From Paenirhizobium cremeum (GTDB lineage Bacteria; Pseudomonadota; Alphaproteobacteria; Rhizobiales; Rhizobiaceae): a DNA stretch of 64,000 nucleotides. Where the stretch lies: positions 62,001-126,000 of the forward strand of contig NZ_JAGGCS010000015.1 of assembly GCF_022884085.1 (NCBI RefSeq), in the 5' to 3' direction. Below, in pieces: positions 39,919 through 48,522 of the stretch. Under the pieces are notes generated by a model. It saw only the letters and a list, made by a program, of their open reading frames with translations. It did not search any database and was not told the origin of the DNA. Numbering within the stretch: position 1 is the stretch's first letter; every line of letters starts with the position of its first letter. Both the position numbers and the translations under genes were made by a program.

Positions 39919-40791
39919 ATGTCACTCGTCTCCGGGCAGGGAAGCTTGGACCGTCAGCGCCTCTCGGTCATGACCGGCCTCGCTTGGCCCTTCTTCATCA
40001 TCGTCGCCTTTTTCGGCGTGCCTTTCCTGCTTCTCCTGCGCGTCAGCGTTGCCCGCCTCGATCCGGCCTATTATCAAGGCAGCGGCTGGTCGCTGGACGC
40101 GATGGCAAGCCTGTTTCAGCCGATGGTGCTTAACGGGCTGACCTTTTCACTCTGGCTGGCGCTGACAGTCGCGACGCTCAGCATGATCATTGCCTTTCCG
40201 GCCACCTGGTTCATCACCCGCATGAGCCGCAAGGCGCAGATCGTCTGGCTGATCGGCCTGCTGACGACGCTAGCGCTTTCCGAAGTCCTGATCACCTTCT
40301 CCTGGCAGATTATCCTGTCGAAACGGGTCGGCATCTCCAACGTCGCCGTTTTCCTCGGCCTGCTCGACCGGCCCGTTTCACTGACCCCGAGTTTCTTCGG
40401 CGTCGTCAGTTGCCTGATCTATGTCGTCATCCCCTTCAACGTGATGACGCTTTATCCCGGCCTGTCCCGTATGGATTCCTCTTACATGGAAGCTGCGTCC
40501 ACCATGGGTGCCACCCCCATGCGGGCCTTCTTCAACGTGCTCCTGCCACTGATGCGCAAACCGATCGCCACCGCCTATCTGACAACAATGGTGATGTCGA
40601 TTGGCGCCTATGTCGCGCCGCTCGTGCTCGGCGGGCCGGCTAACTGGACAATCGGCGTCATCATCAGTGAAGTCGCCAACTCCGCCCAGAACCTGCCTCA
40701 GGCTTCGGCCATCGCCGTCCTTCTCATGCTGGTCACAGGGGTGATGATCCTCATCATCAACAAGGTCGGTGGAAAGGGGTATACGTCATGA
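39919..40791 (+). CDS. ABC transporter permease (PotB-like)
   Basis: A 290-residue six-helix permease with the EAA loop EAASTMGATPMRAFFNVLLP near residue 190. Its stop overlaps the next start by four bases (ATGA). Confidence 0.92.
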   Translation: MSLVSGQGSLDRQRLSVMTGLAWPFFIIVAFFGVPFLLLLRVSVARLDPAYYQGSGWSLDAMASLFQPMVLNGLTFSLWLALTVATLSMIIAFPATWFITRMSRKAQIVWLIGLLTTLALSEVLITFSWQIILSKRVGISNVAVFLGLLDRPVSLTPSFFGVVSCLIYVVIPFNVMTLYPGLSRMDSSYMEAASTMGATPMRAFFNVLLPLMRKPIATAYLTTMVMSIGAYVAPLVLGGPANWTIGVIISEVANSAQNLPQASAIAVLLMLVTGVMILIINKVGGKGYTS

Positions 40792-41588
40792 GCAGCTTCA
40801 TCCAGATAACGCTGCGCCAGATCTTTCTGGTCTGCCTTGCTTTTTTCCTAGCGGCACCGCTGATCATCGTCGCCAGCGTCAGCTTCAACAGCACGGCGCA
40901 GATGACGTTTCCGCCGCAGAATATCAGCCTGCGCTGGTATTACACCTTCATGCAGGACCCCGCCTGGACGTCCGCCTTCACGCGCTCGGTCGGCATTGCG
41001 ATTGCCTCCTCGCTACTGACGATCAGCGTCGCCTTCCCGATCGCCTATATCCAATGGAAGACCAATTCGCGTTACTCAAAGATCCTGGCGGGCATGGCCA
41101 GCGTTCCCTTCATCCTGCCGCCCGTCGTCATCGCAGTCCTGTTCCTTTTGTTCTGGGGCACGATCAAGCATGTCGGCCAGATCGAGAACATTGTCATCAG
41201 CCATGCCGTGACCTTCATCGCCGTGCCGCTGGTGATGATCTCGCTCGGGTTTTCCGGCATCGATAAATCATTGGTCGAGGCGGCTCGCACAATGGGTGCC
41301 CGCGACAACGACATCCTGCGTACGGTCGCCGTACCCATGGTCCTCCCCTTCGTCGTTTCGAGCTTCATCTTCGTCGCGATCTTCAGCCTCAACGAATATG
41401 TCATCGCCTTCATGGTCGCCGGCTTCACCGCCGAAACCATGCCGGTGAAAATCTTCTCCAGCATGCGAACCGGCTTCTCGCCCACCATGTGCGTCGGCGC
41501 CGTGTTCTTCATGCTGATCGGCCTTTTCGGCTTCATCACCGTTGCCCGACTGGGCAATCTTCCGAAACTTCTCGGTGCACGTTTTTAA
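40788..41588 (+). CDS. ABC transporter permease (PotC-like)
   Basis: A 266-residue six-helix permease with the conserved loop EAARTMGARDNDILRTVAVP near residue 165. It completes the importer and is followed after 16 bases by the second isochorismatase-fold hydrolase. Confidence 0.92.
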   Translation: MSSFIQITLRQIFLVCLAFFLAAPLIIVASVSFNSTAQMTFPPQNISLRWYYTFMQDPAWTSAFTRSVGIAIASSLLTISVAFPIAYIQWKTNSRYSKILAGMASVPFILPPVVIAVLFLLFWGTIKHVGQIENIVISHAVTFIAVPLVMISLGFSGIDKSLVEAARTMGARDNDILRTVAVPMVLPFVVSSFIFVAIFSLNEYVIAFMVAGFTAETMPVKIFSSMRTGFSPTMCVGAVFFMLIGLFGFITVARLGNLPKLLGARF

Positions 41589-41604
41589 GTTCAAGGAGCA
41601 AACT

Positions 41605-42225
41605 ATGCCAAAGAAGCAGAACCCCATGATCGTTGGCCAGCCAGTCCTGATCGTCGTCGATATACAGAAGGTCGCTTTCGAGGATGACGGAACGATCCCG
41701 CTGATGCCGGGCATAGTCGAACGCATGCGCAAGGCCCGCGCTGTCATAGACGCGGCGCGAGAGGGCGGAGTGCCGATCATTTTCCTGCAGGAGAGCCACC
41801 GCAAGACCGGCGTCGATTATGGCAGGGAAATGGATGGCGACGAAGACATGCACCTGCGCGAAGACTGGCCGGGCACGGCGATCGCCGCCGAAGAAGTCGG
41901 CCTGCGCGAGGACGACTACACGATCGTCAAGCGCCGTTATTCCGGCTTCATCGGCACCGACCTCTCCATTCTTCTGCGCGGCCTGAAGGCCGAGACGCTG
42001 ATCCTTGTAGGCGGCCTTACCAATATCTGCGTGCACTATACCTTCGCGGATGGCCATCAGTCGGATTACCATTGCCGGGTCGTCGAGGACTGCGTGGCCG
42101 GCTCCTCCATCGAGGCGCATGAGGCAGCACTGAACAACATGGAATATCTTCAGCACGGCGCCCGCCGGACGGCCGCCGAAATCTGCGAAGCGTTTCTTGC
42201 CTTCAAAAAGGATAAGGCCGCCTGA
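41605..42225 (+). CDS. Isochorismatase-fold cysteine hydrolase, copy 2
   Basis: A 206-residue paralogue of the hydrolase at 36796-37431. Its triad is Asp in LIVVDIQKVA, Lys in IVKRRYSGFIG and Cys in GGLTNICVHYTF. CAAGGAGC precedes the ATG. Encoded between the importer and an M20 amidohydrolase, it probably acts on the imported compound or an amide derived from it. The substrate cannot be read from sequence. Confidence 0.85.
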   Translation: MPKKQNPMIVGQPVLIVVDIQKVAFEDDGTIPLMPGIVERMRKARAVIDAAREGGVPIIFLQESHRKTGVDYGREMDGDEDMHLREDWPGTAIAAEEVGLREDDYTIVKRRYSGFIGTDLSILLRGLKAETLILVGGLTNICVHYTFADGHQSDYHCRVVEDCVAGSSIEAHEAALNNMEYLQHGARRTAAEICEAFLAFKKDKAA

Positions 42226-42226
42226 T

Positions 42227-43627
42227 ATGCCGGACTATGAGACCCAGGATCGCCTGATTGCGGAAACACGCCGCATCTGGTCCGGCCTTGCCGCAGAGAT
42301 CGAAGGCCTTTTTGCCGAAATGTGGAAAGTGCCGGAACTGCCGGCACTGGAATACAAGTCGCAGGCGATCCTTTGCGACTTCATCGAGCGGCATGGCTTT
42401 GCGATCGAGCGCGGTGTCGGCGGTGTGCCGACTGCCTTTCTCGCCCGCATCACCAATGGAGACGGACCAAAGGTCGGCATCCTGGTCGAATATGACGCCC
42501 TGCCAAGCCTATACAATGACGCGGTTCCCTATCGCAACGGCAATCGCCGCAAACCGGGTCACGGTTGCGGCCACAATCACATCGGCCCGGCTAATACCGG
42601 CGCCGGCATAGCGGCCGCAAAGGCGATGATCGAGCTTGGCCTTGCCGGCGAGATCGTCATCGTCGGCTGTCCGGCTGAGGAGATCGGATGGGGCAAGCTG
42701 GCCCTGCAGGCAGCCGGCGTCTTCTACGGTATCGACCTCGTGCTGACCTCGCATGGCGATTACCAGAACGGCTCCCTCGCGCGGCCCTGCCATGCCATGG
42801 CAAGCGGTGAATTCAAGTTCATCGGCGAAAGCGCCCACGGCGGCAAAGTTGCCAATCGCAATGCGCTTCTCGCCGCCGAAGCGGCTTATGCGGAATTTGA
42901 TCGACTGCGCCAGGACGTGCCCGGCCTACAGTTGAAACATGTCTATCGTTCGGCCGGCATTACCCCCGGCGTGACGCCTGAGGAAGTTCGCCTCTGGTCT
43001 TCCGTCCGCCACCACGACTTCGACATGGTTCAAGCGGGCTACAGTTTGATGCATGACACCTATAGCCGCATCGCCGCCGAACAGGGCGTCGAACTGGTTG
43101 CCGAGCAGATCGCCAATTGCCGCGGCTATCTCGGGAATGACACCGTCGGCCGCGTTCTCGACAAGTGTCTCCGGGAACTTGGCCCGCCGCGCTGGACGAA
43201 AGCCGATATCGCCTGGATGGAAGAACTATCCGCCGCATGCGACCCTGGAAAACCGTTCAAGCTGCATCGTGAGCTCGACTACTTCGACACCGGCATCGAT
43301 TATTACGGCCAGGACGATGGCGATATCAGCTGGCAGATTCCGCTTGGCCGGGTCAATTGGGCCTATCCGGACAACGTGCCGATCCACCACTGGGCATGGA
43401 CGGCGCTTTCAGGCCACCCGTCCAGCAGCCCCGGCCCGCTGATGGCATCCGAGGCGCTTGCCATGGGGACGATCGCCCTTTTGGCTTCGCCGGAAACGGT
43501 TTCCGCCGCCAAGGCGGAACTCAGCCAACGCACCGGCGGCAAGCCTATTCCAGCACCGGCACCCACCATCTCCGACGTGCTGGCAAACGACCCGCAATCC
43601 TTCTGGGACGCGACCTGGGCGCGCTGA
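42227..43627 (+). CDS. M20-family amidohydrolase (AbgB-like)
   Basis: A 466-residue metallo-amidohydrolase of the M20 peptidase family, resembling aminobenzoyl-glutamate hydrolase subunit B. Metal-site motifs include GHGCGHNHIGP (about residue 110), CPAEEIGWGK (about 150) and HHWAWTALSGHPSS near the C-terminus. A dimerisation-domain segment FIGESAHGGKVANRNAL is also present. The ATG at 42227 begins one base after the preceding stop. It likely splits an N-acyl or amide bond in the compound taken up by this operon. Confidence 0.88.
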   Translation: MPDYETQDRLIAETRRIWSGLAAEIEGLFAEMWKVPELPALEYKSQAILCDFIERHGFAIERGVGGVPTAFLARITNGDGPKVGILVEYDALPSLYNDAVPYRNGNRRKPGHGCGHNHIGPANTGAGIAAAKAMIELGLAGEIVIVGCPAEEIGWGKLALQAAGVFYGIDLVLTSHGDYQNGSLARPCHAMASGEFKFIGESAHGGKVANRNALLAAEAAYAEFDRLRQDVPGLQLKHVYRSAGITPGVTPEEVRLWSSVRHHDFDMVQAGYSLMHDTYSRIAAEQGVELVAEQIANCRGYLGNDTVGRVLDKCLRELGPPRWTKADIAWMEELSAACDPGKPFKLHRELDYFDTGIDYYGQDDGDISWQIPLGRVNWAYPDNVPIHHWAWTALSGHPSSSPGPLMASEALAMGTIALLASPETVSAAKAELSQRTGGKPIPAPAPTISDVLANDPQSFWDATWAR

Positions 43628-43825
43628 GCACAGAGTGCCGCTCGGAATGACTTACTATTTGCCAGAAGGTCTGGCTCGCTCGGCACCCGCTGCGCAATCT
43701 GGAAACGCAGAAGTTGAAAGTCGACTGGGACGCATACGTCAAAATGATAAATGCAGGAGTTGTCACGTTATCGAGCTGTGATCAAACCATGCCCGCGGCT
43801 CTCTGGGATCACGCAGCCGCGCCGG

Positions 43826-44511
43826 TCACGGCTTCCAATGCGCTATTTCGCGGATGCGGTGAACGTGAGTGGCAAGGGCGGATCGTTTTTGGTGTGGGGC
43901 GACGAAGAGATTTCGGAGCATCGAAAAGATCGAGATGAACCGCTGCAAGCTGGCGGCTGATCGGAAACCCTCATCGTCCGTTCCCGCTTTCGCAGCGGCA
44001 AGATGAGAATTTTCCGCTCGATTGTTGAGACCCTGGGGGACCCGTGTTCGACAGCCGGCATAACGTCACACTTGGCCGCGCCGTACGAACGGAGCTTGTC
44101 GTTGATGATCCGTTTGGGCGGCATGCCTGCTTTCTTCAGTAGCCTGATCCGCAATCGCTTCGCGGCTTTCGTATCGCGCCGGCTTTGAACGATCTCGTCG
44201 AGAACATAGCCGTCCTGGTCAACGGCACGCCAAAGCCTGTGTTTGCGGCCAGCGACGGAAACCACCACCTCGTCCAGATGCCAGACGTCCCGGAGCGACG
44301 GTCGTCGGCGACGGATTTGTTTCGCGTAGGCCGGTCCGAATTTCCGACCCCATCGGTGGATCGTTTCATACGAGACAATGATGCCGCGCTCCAGCAGCAA
44401 CTCCTCCACCAAGCGCAGGCTCAGCGGGAACCGAAAGTACAACCAGACCGCATGGGCAATGATCTTTCGCGGGAAACGGTGACGCTTGTCGCTGATGGCG
44501 GAATTCTTCAT
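43826..44511 (-). pseudogene. IS6-family transposase, frameshifted
   Basis: The N-terminal two thirds (FPRKIIAHAVWLYFRFPLSLR, the Asp motif VWHLDEVVV, and the second Asp-region INDKLRSYGAAK) match IS6 transposases. Near 44034-44040 a G/C homopolymer has lost phase: the expected QGLNNRAENSHL continues in another frame through to a stop at 43826. No clear terminal repeats were found around it, so the element is a relic. Confidence 0.8.
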
Positions 44512-45232
44512 CCCACCATCTCTACGCCCCGCAAACTGACAGCAGGTTTATGTGAAAACACCGCCGCACCACAATATCTTGATCTTGCTGAATAAAAATG
44601 GTGCTGCTTGCAGACAGGAGCGAACGGTTCTCAAGGCCAATACCCTGTTCTCCGAACGAATGCAGCGAAAAATCGATATAGCCGAGAAAGCTCGGCTTCT
44701 GCAGATCCGAATTCCGCTACCTATTCAGCAAATTAGCAGTTCTTTCCCTTAACAAGAGAACAGGGAAAACGCGTTGGTAACAGGGAAACAGATAGACAAC
44801 CGACATTTTCATGGGCGAGCAAAAGTGAGCTGTATTGGCTGATCCTTTGTTGCAGAGACCGCTACGCCACTTGTCAAAGCTGGATAGGGCTGCGACGGTG
44901 GTGGCCAGTTAGAGATGTGCCACTGGCTGTGATGGTTAGCCCCCGATCCGACCGGGTGGGCCGGATTGAAAGGGAGGAGCGAGGGCGGGTGGGACGCACC
45001 CCTCGGCTTTAGCTTTGAGACTATGTCCACCGCCATTCATTCGGCCGCTTCCATCCGGGCCAGGGCCCGCTGCCGTTTCGCAATCACCTGCGGATCGTTC
45101 ATGAAGTCTGTCCGCCGGCCAGGCTTACGGCCACGCTTCTGATAACCATTGCTCTTGCTGCCATCCGGTATCCCAAACATATGATCCGTCTGGCCGGTTC
45201 GGCGAGGGCCGCTCTTGCTGCGCTGCTGCTCG
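44512..45232. other. Non-coding or degenerate region
   Basis: Between the IS6 relic and the SDR relic. Repeated GAACAGGGAAA/AACAGGGAAAC blocks lie at 44755-44790. A leftward frame ending at 45037 encodes a basic peptide (SKSNGYQKRGRKPGRRTDF and following residues) that was not recognised and continues from the SDR relic. No intact gene is supported. Confidence 0.4.
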
Positions 45233-45335
45233 CGCCCGGCGTCAGCCAGGCCACGCATAAGCGCAAACCCGATCCCCTGGGACTAGCCTGCCACAAGGCG
45301 CACTTGCCGGTCAGATTGAAGAGTTGGCCACGCAT
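45233..45335 (-). pseudogene. Short-chain dehydrogenase N-terminal relic
   Basis: From the ATG at 45335 the frame reads MRGQLFNLTGKCAL, and in a shifted frame SQGIGFALMRGLADAGRE. Together these are the N-terminus and cofactor-binding segment of a gluconate-5-dehydrogenase-like SDR (LTGK.ALVTGSSQGIGFA pattern). The frameshift and loss of everything downstream make it a fragment. Confidence 0.6.
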
Positions 45336-45466
45336 GACTGGTCTCTCGTTTATCCGTTTCTGCCATCGCAACAGATCTCACGCGCCGCCAACGACAACAG
45401 GCACATCCCGTAAAGTCCATAATACCCAGTGGCAACGGGCGAGCAGATAAAGACGCTGGAGCCAAA

Positions 45467-45985
45467 TCAAACTGATCTGACTTCTGCTTCTATGAGCCCC
45501 GTATCAGTTAATGGAGATACCGCAAACGTCGAGTTGCTCTTGCTGAGTGCACCGGGCGCAACGCATCGGTAGCGGCTCTTGTTGCAGCAGAACTCGAAGC
45601 GCCGCCTGCAGATCCCGGAGCTTGCGACCAGCACGCGATAACCGTTTACGAACTCATCGAGAACCTCGAGTTCCCTTCCCCATGCCCAGCCGCCATAACG
45701 GGTACCGCGATCCGAACGCAGCACGATTTCGAAGTAGTGCCCTCCACCGGCCTCTCTCATCCTGAACACGAGATCGAGATTGTCTTCATCGCCTGCATCA
45801 AATTTTCCCGCAGACAACCTGAGATGGGCGATTTTCGCCTCGGCCAGTGCTCCGATTGGATAAAATGGCTGGCCCCTGAACCACATGAATTCGCTGATCG
45901 CATAACCTACGTCATCGGCACGCTGGTAAGGTTCTGCCTGAAATGAAAACGTCAAATATGAATTATGAAACGGCAAATGGTCCAT
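45467..45985 (-). CDS. Hypothetical protein, 172 residues
   Basis: Not recognised. The ATG at 45985 is preferred because the frame upstream to 46075 is unlike the rest. The protein has an N-terminal part rich in aromatic residues (YLTFSFQAEPYQRADDVGYA, FMWFRGQPFYPIGAL) and a cysteine-containing stretch near 125-140 (three Cys). It is divergent from the BTAD regulator, with about 150 AT-rich bases between them, so it may belong to the same system. Confidence 0.5.
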   Translation of the reverse strand: MDHLPFHNSYLTFSFQAEPYQRADDVGYAISEFMWFRGQPFYPIGALAEAKIAHLRLSAGKFDAGDEDNLDLVFRMREAGGGHYFEIVLRSDRGTRYGGWAWGRELEVLDEFVNGYRVLVASSGICRRRFEFCCNKSRYRCVAPGALSKSNSTFAVSPLTDTGLIEAEVRSV

Positions 45986-46131
45986 TCTTGCTCCTCGGAC
46001 GAACAGCGGCTGACCGATCCCGCTTTCCGTGTTTCTCCCCCCCTGCGTACACAACCTATACGATGCAATCATCAAAGCAACGCAAAATCGTATTACGATG
46101 CCACTTTCAATTTTTCATATGCCGTTGTTAG

Positions 46132-48078
46132 ATGTCGACTCAAAGGGGTGATGACGTGGTTGAAGACGCGGAACCTTTAGTGATCCGGCTCTTTGGCATG
46201 CCGCGCTGCGAAGCGGGGCATCAGGCGTTTTTTCCCGTTAAAGGCCTGGTCCTTATTGCCGCGCTCCTCCTGTCTCCCTCCCGCTTCCTGACACGCCAGG
46301 CGGCAGCATTCCTTTTGTGGGAAGATGCCGAGGAAAAGCGCGCGGCCGCAAATCTTCGTCAGCTTCTGCTCAGGCTGCAACAGCATGCCATTGACGGCGA
46401 ACCATTCGTCGTTTCGACGATGGCAGGGCTGACCGTTGGTCCAGCGACACGGCGCTCCGATCTCGAGGCGTTCCTGTCGTCGCTTACAGCTGAGGATATC
46501 GACAGCAGGCTGAAGGGCATTCTCTCGGTGACCGGTGAGCTCCTGCAAGGGGTCGAGGCCGAAACCGAACAGTTCGATTTCTGGCTGCTATCCCAACGGA
46601 ACCGTTTGAAGAACCAGTTCTTCGACGCTGTAAGCCGGCTGCTGGATGATATCACCCGCTTCGGCGGTGGAAAAACCGCGGACATCGCGACGATCGCCAA
46701 TCATGCCTTGCAGCTCGAGCCGGACAGGGAGGAGACCTACCGGCTATTCATGCACGCTTATGCGCGGGCGGGAGACCCGGCTGCCGGCGACCGGATTTTC
46801 GACAGACTGACCCGGCACACGCAACTGGACGGACGGTCACCGGAGGCCGAAACGCTTGCGCTTCATCGCCGACTGAAGGGACGCGTGGAAGCGATTGCAG
46901 TGTCTCCGTCAGCATCCTCGGCGGGTGCAACTTGCCGGCGTCCCCGGGTCGCATTCCTGCGCCCGACGAGAATTGATGGAAGTAGCTTCCCGTCCTTCGT
47001 CCAGGCTTTCGTCGAGGATATCGCTAACAGCCTGGTTCGCTACCGGACATTTGCCGTCATCTCTCCCCATAGCAGTTTCATGACGAGCGACGACGCATCG
47101 AACGGGCTATACCGAACGCTACGGGCAGACTATTGCGTCAAGGCGACCGTGTTCGACAACATGCGCGTGTCATTTGCCATGATAGAGGAGGCGACAGGCG
47201 AGATCGTCTGGTCGCTCGAGGTCGTCCTGGCGGAGCGCCAGCTCCACTCCGCCTTCAGGATGCTGTCGAAACAGATAGCCGCCGCATTGGCCGAACAGAT
47301 CGAGCGGCTCCAGCTTGCGCCGGCCCGGCAACATGATGGCGGCGCCTATCAACACCTCCTGTCCGGCCAGCAGCTGCTACGGGGAAAATGCGATCTGCCG
47401 CTCCTGCGCAGGGCGCGTTCGGAGTTCCGCAAGGCAATCGAGATAGATCCTCAGATGTCGGTTGCGCGGGCGCGTACGGCGCAATCCCTTCAACTTGAAT
47501 GGCTCATGCTCGGCGGTGACGACCCACATCTCCTGCACCGGGCGAAGGCCGAAGCGGAAGCCGCGATCGAGATCGATCCGGCACTCGGCATCGGCCACTG
47601 GATGCGCGCAGTCGTCGCGCTTTACCAGCGGGATTTCGAGACATCGGCGCAAGGTTTCTTCGAGGCGGAAGCACTGGCGCCCAACTCGGCCGATCTCCTG
47701 ATCCAGCATGCGGATGCGCTTGCGCATTTCGGGGAAAAGGACCTCGCATGGCAACGCTTCCAGCAGGCGATCGATCTCAACCCGCTGGCTCCGGATATTT
47801 ACTGGTGGGCGGGCGCCAGCATCGCACTGAAGCGGGATGACTATGGGACGGCGGTGGAACTCTGCACGAAGATGGAGAACGACGAACCAGCTTTGAGGGT
47901 GCTGACTGCAAGTCATGCTCTCAATGGAAATCTGGAGGCGGCGCGAGGATATGCACGCCGCCTGCAGGAGATCTATCCTGGTCTGTCGGCCAAGGAGATC
48001 AGTGGCGTATCGCCGGACAAGGATCCGGCGGCTAACGAGAAACTTTATACCGCATTTCGATTAGCAGGTATCAAATAG
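46132..48078 (+). CDS. BTAD/TPR transcriptional activator (SARP-like)
   Basis: A 648-residue regulator. The N-terminus (about 15-110) is a winged-helix module (VIRLFGMPRCEAG, FLTRQAAAFLLWEDAEEKRAAANLRQLLLRL). A bacterial transcriptional activation domain (BTAD) follows at about 115-250. Residues 270-390 resemble the alpha/beta domain of CadC/adenylate-cyclase-like regulators, and tetratricopeptide repeats occupy about 410-620. It is read in the same direction as the YcaO-TfuA genes, 12 bases ahead of the next gene, and likely controls them. SARP-type regulators often govern secondary metabolite clusters. Confidence 0.8.
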   Translation: MSTQRGDDVVEDAEPLVIRLFGMPRCEAGHQAFFPVKGLVLIAALLLSPSRFLTRQAAAFLLWEDAEEKRAAANLRQLLLRLQQHAIDGEPFVVSTMAGLTVGPATRRSDLEAFLSSLTAEDIDSRLKGILSVTGELLQGVEAETEQFDFWLLSQRNRLKNQFFDAVSRLLDDITRFGGGKTADIATIANHALQLEPDREETYRLFMHAYARAGDPAAGDRIFDRLTRHTQLDGRSPEAETLALHRRLKGRVEAIAVSPSASSAGATCRRPRVAFLRPTRIDGSSFPSFVQAFVEDIANSLVRYRTFAVISPHSSFMTSDDASNGLYRTLRADYCVKATVFDNMRVSFAMIEEATGEIVWSLEVVLAERQLHSAFRMLSKQIAAALAEQIERLQLAPARQHDGGAYQHLLSGQQLLRGKCDLPLLRRARSEFRKAIEIDPQMSVARARTAQSLQLEWLMLGGDDPHLLHRAKAEAEAAIEIDPALGIGHWMRAVVALYQRDFETSAQGFFEAEALAPNSADLLIQHADALAHFGEKDLAWQRFQQAIDLNPLAPDIYWWAGASIALKRDDYGTAVELCTKMENDEPALRVLTASHALNGNLEAARGYARRLQEIYPGLSAKEISGVSPDKDPAANEKLYTAFRLAGIK

Positions 48079-48090
48079 GGGGTTTTTACC

Positions 48091-48522
48091 ATGACGAATT
48101 CGCAGTTCTACGTCATCGGCAAGAAGGGCTTTGGTGTGCTCGTTTTGAGGACATCGCCGCTTCGCGCCGCAACGGTGTCTCACGAGGTGATTACCGCCTA
48201 TGAGGCCAGTCATCCAGGCGTCGACGGTTACGCCCGGATTGCCGCGAAGGCCAAGGCCATGATGGCAAGCCAGGACGGCAAGCCCGACACAGCGCTCGAT
48301 GAAGTCCAGATCCAGGGCATCGAGGCGCTGATTTCCGGCGGGGCCACGGTTTCGGAAGCGGATTTCGCACTCGTCGGCGAAGTGGTCGATGCGGGATGGG
48401 ATTTCAACCGCGTCATCCAGCTTCCGATCGAGTCTGCACTTCGCGCTGTCGGCCCGAGCGGAACGGCGGCCGGCGACCTGTTTGAGGCAATTCTCTCAGA
48501 CACGCCCAACACAACTCCGTAA
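48091..48522 (+). CDS. Orphan 143-residue protein in the YcaO-TfuA operon, candidate substrate
   Basis: Not recognised. It has no cysteine, a mainly helical acidic middle (DEVQIQGIEALISGG) and a Ser/Thr/Pro-rich end (LSDTPNTTP). It sits between the BTAD regulator and the YcaO gene, whose GTG starts right after its TAA. Position makes it the leading candidate for the modified substrate, or for a carrier or immunity protein, but size and lack of Cys are unusual for a RiPP precursor. GGGGG lies ten bases before the ATG. Confidence 0.65.
   Translation: MTNSQFYVIGKKGFGVLVLRTSPLRAATVSHEVITAYEASHPGVDGYARIAAKAKAMMASQDGKPDTALDEVQIQGIEALISGGATVSEADFALVGEVVDAGWDFNRVIQLPIESALRAVGPSGTAAGDLFEAILSDTPNTTP

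Noticed and set aside
44809-45258. Leftward frame with a basic peptide after the SDR relic
   Set aside because: It continues from a frameshifted relic, and no family was recognised, so it is described only as part of a degenerate region.
45943-46131. A 62-residue plus-strand frame ending CHFQFFICRC just before the BTAD gene, considered as a RiPP precursor
   Set aside because: No convincing ribosome binding site, and it overlaps the divergent gene's start region. The Cys-rich end alone is not enough; keep in mind if the 143-residue protein is excluded.
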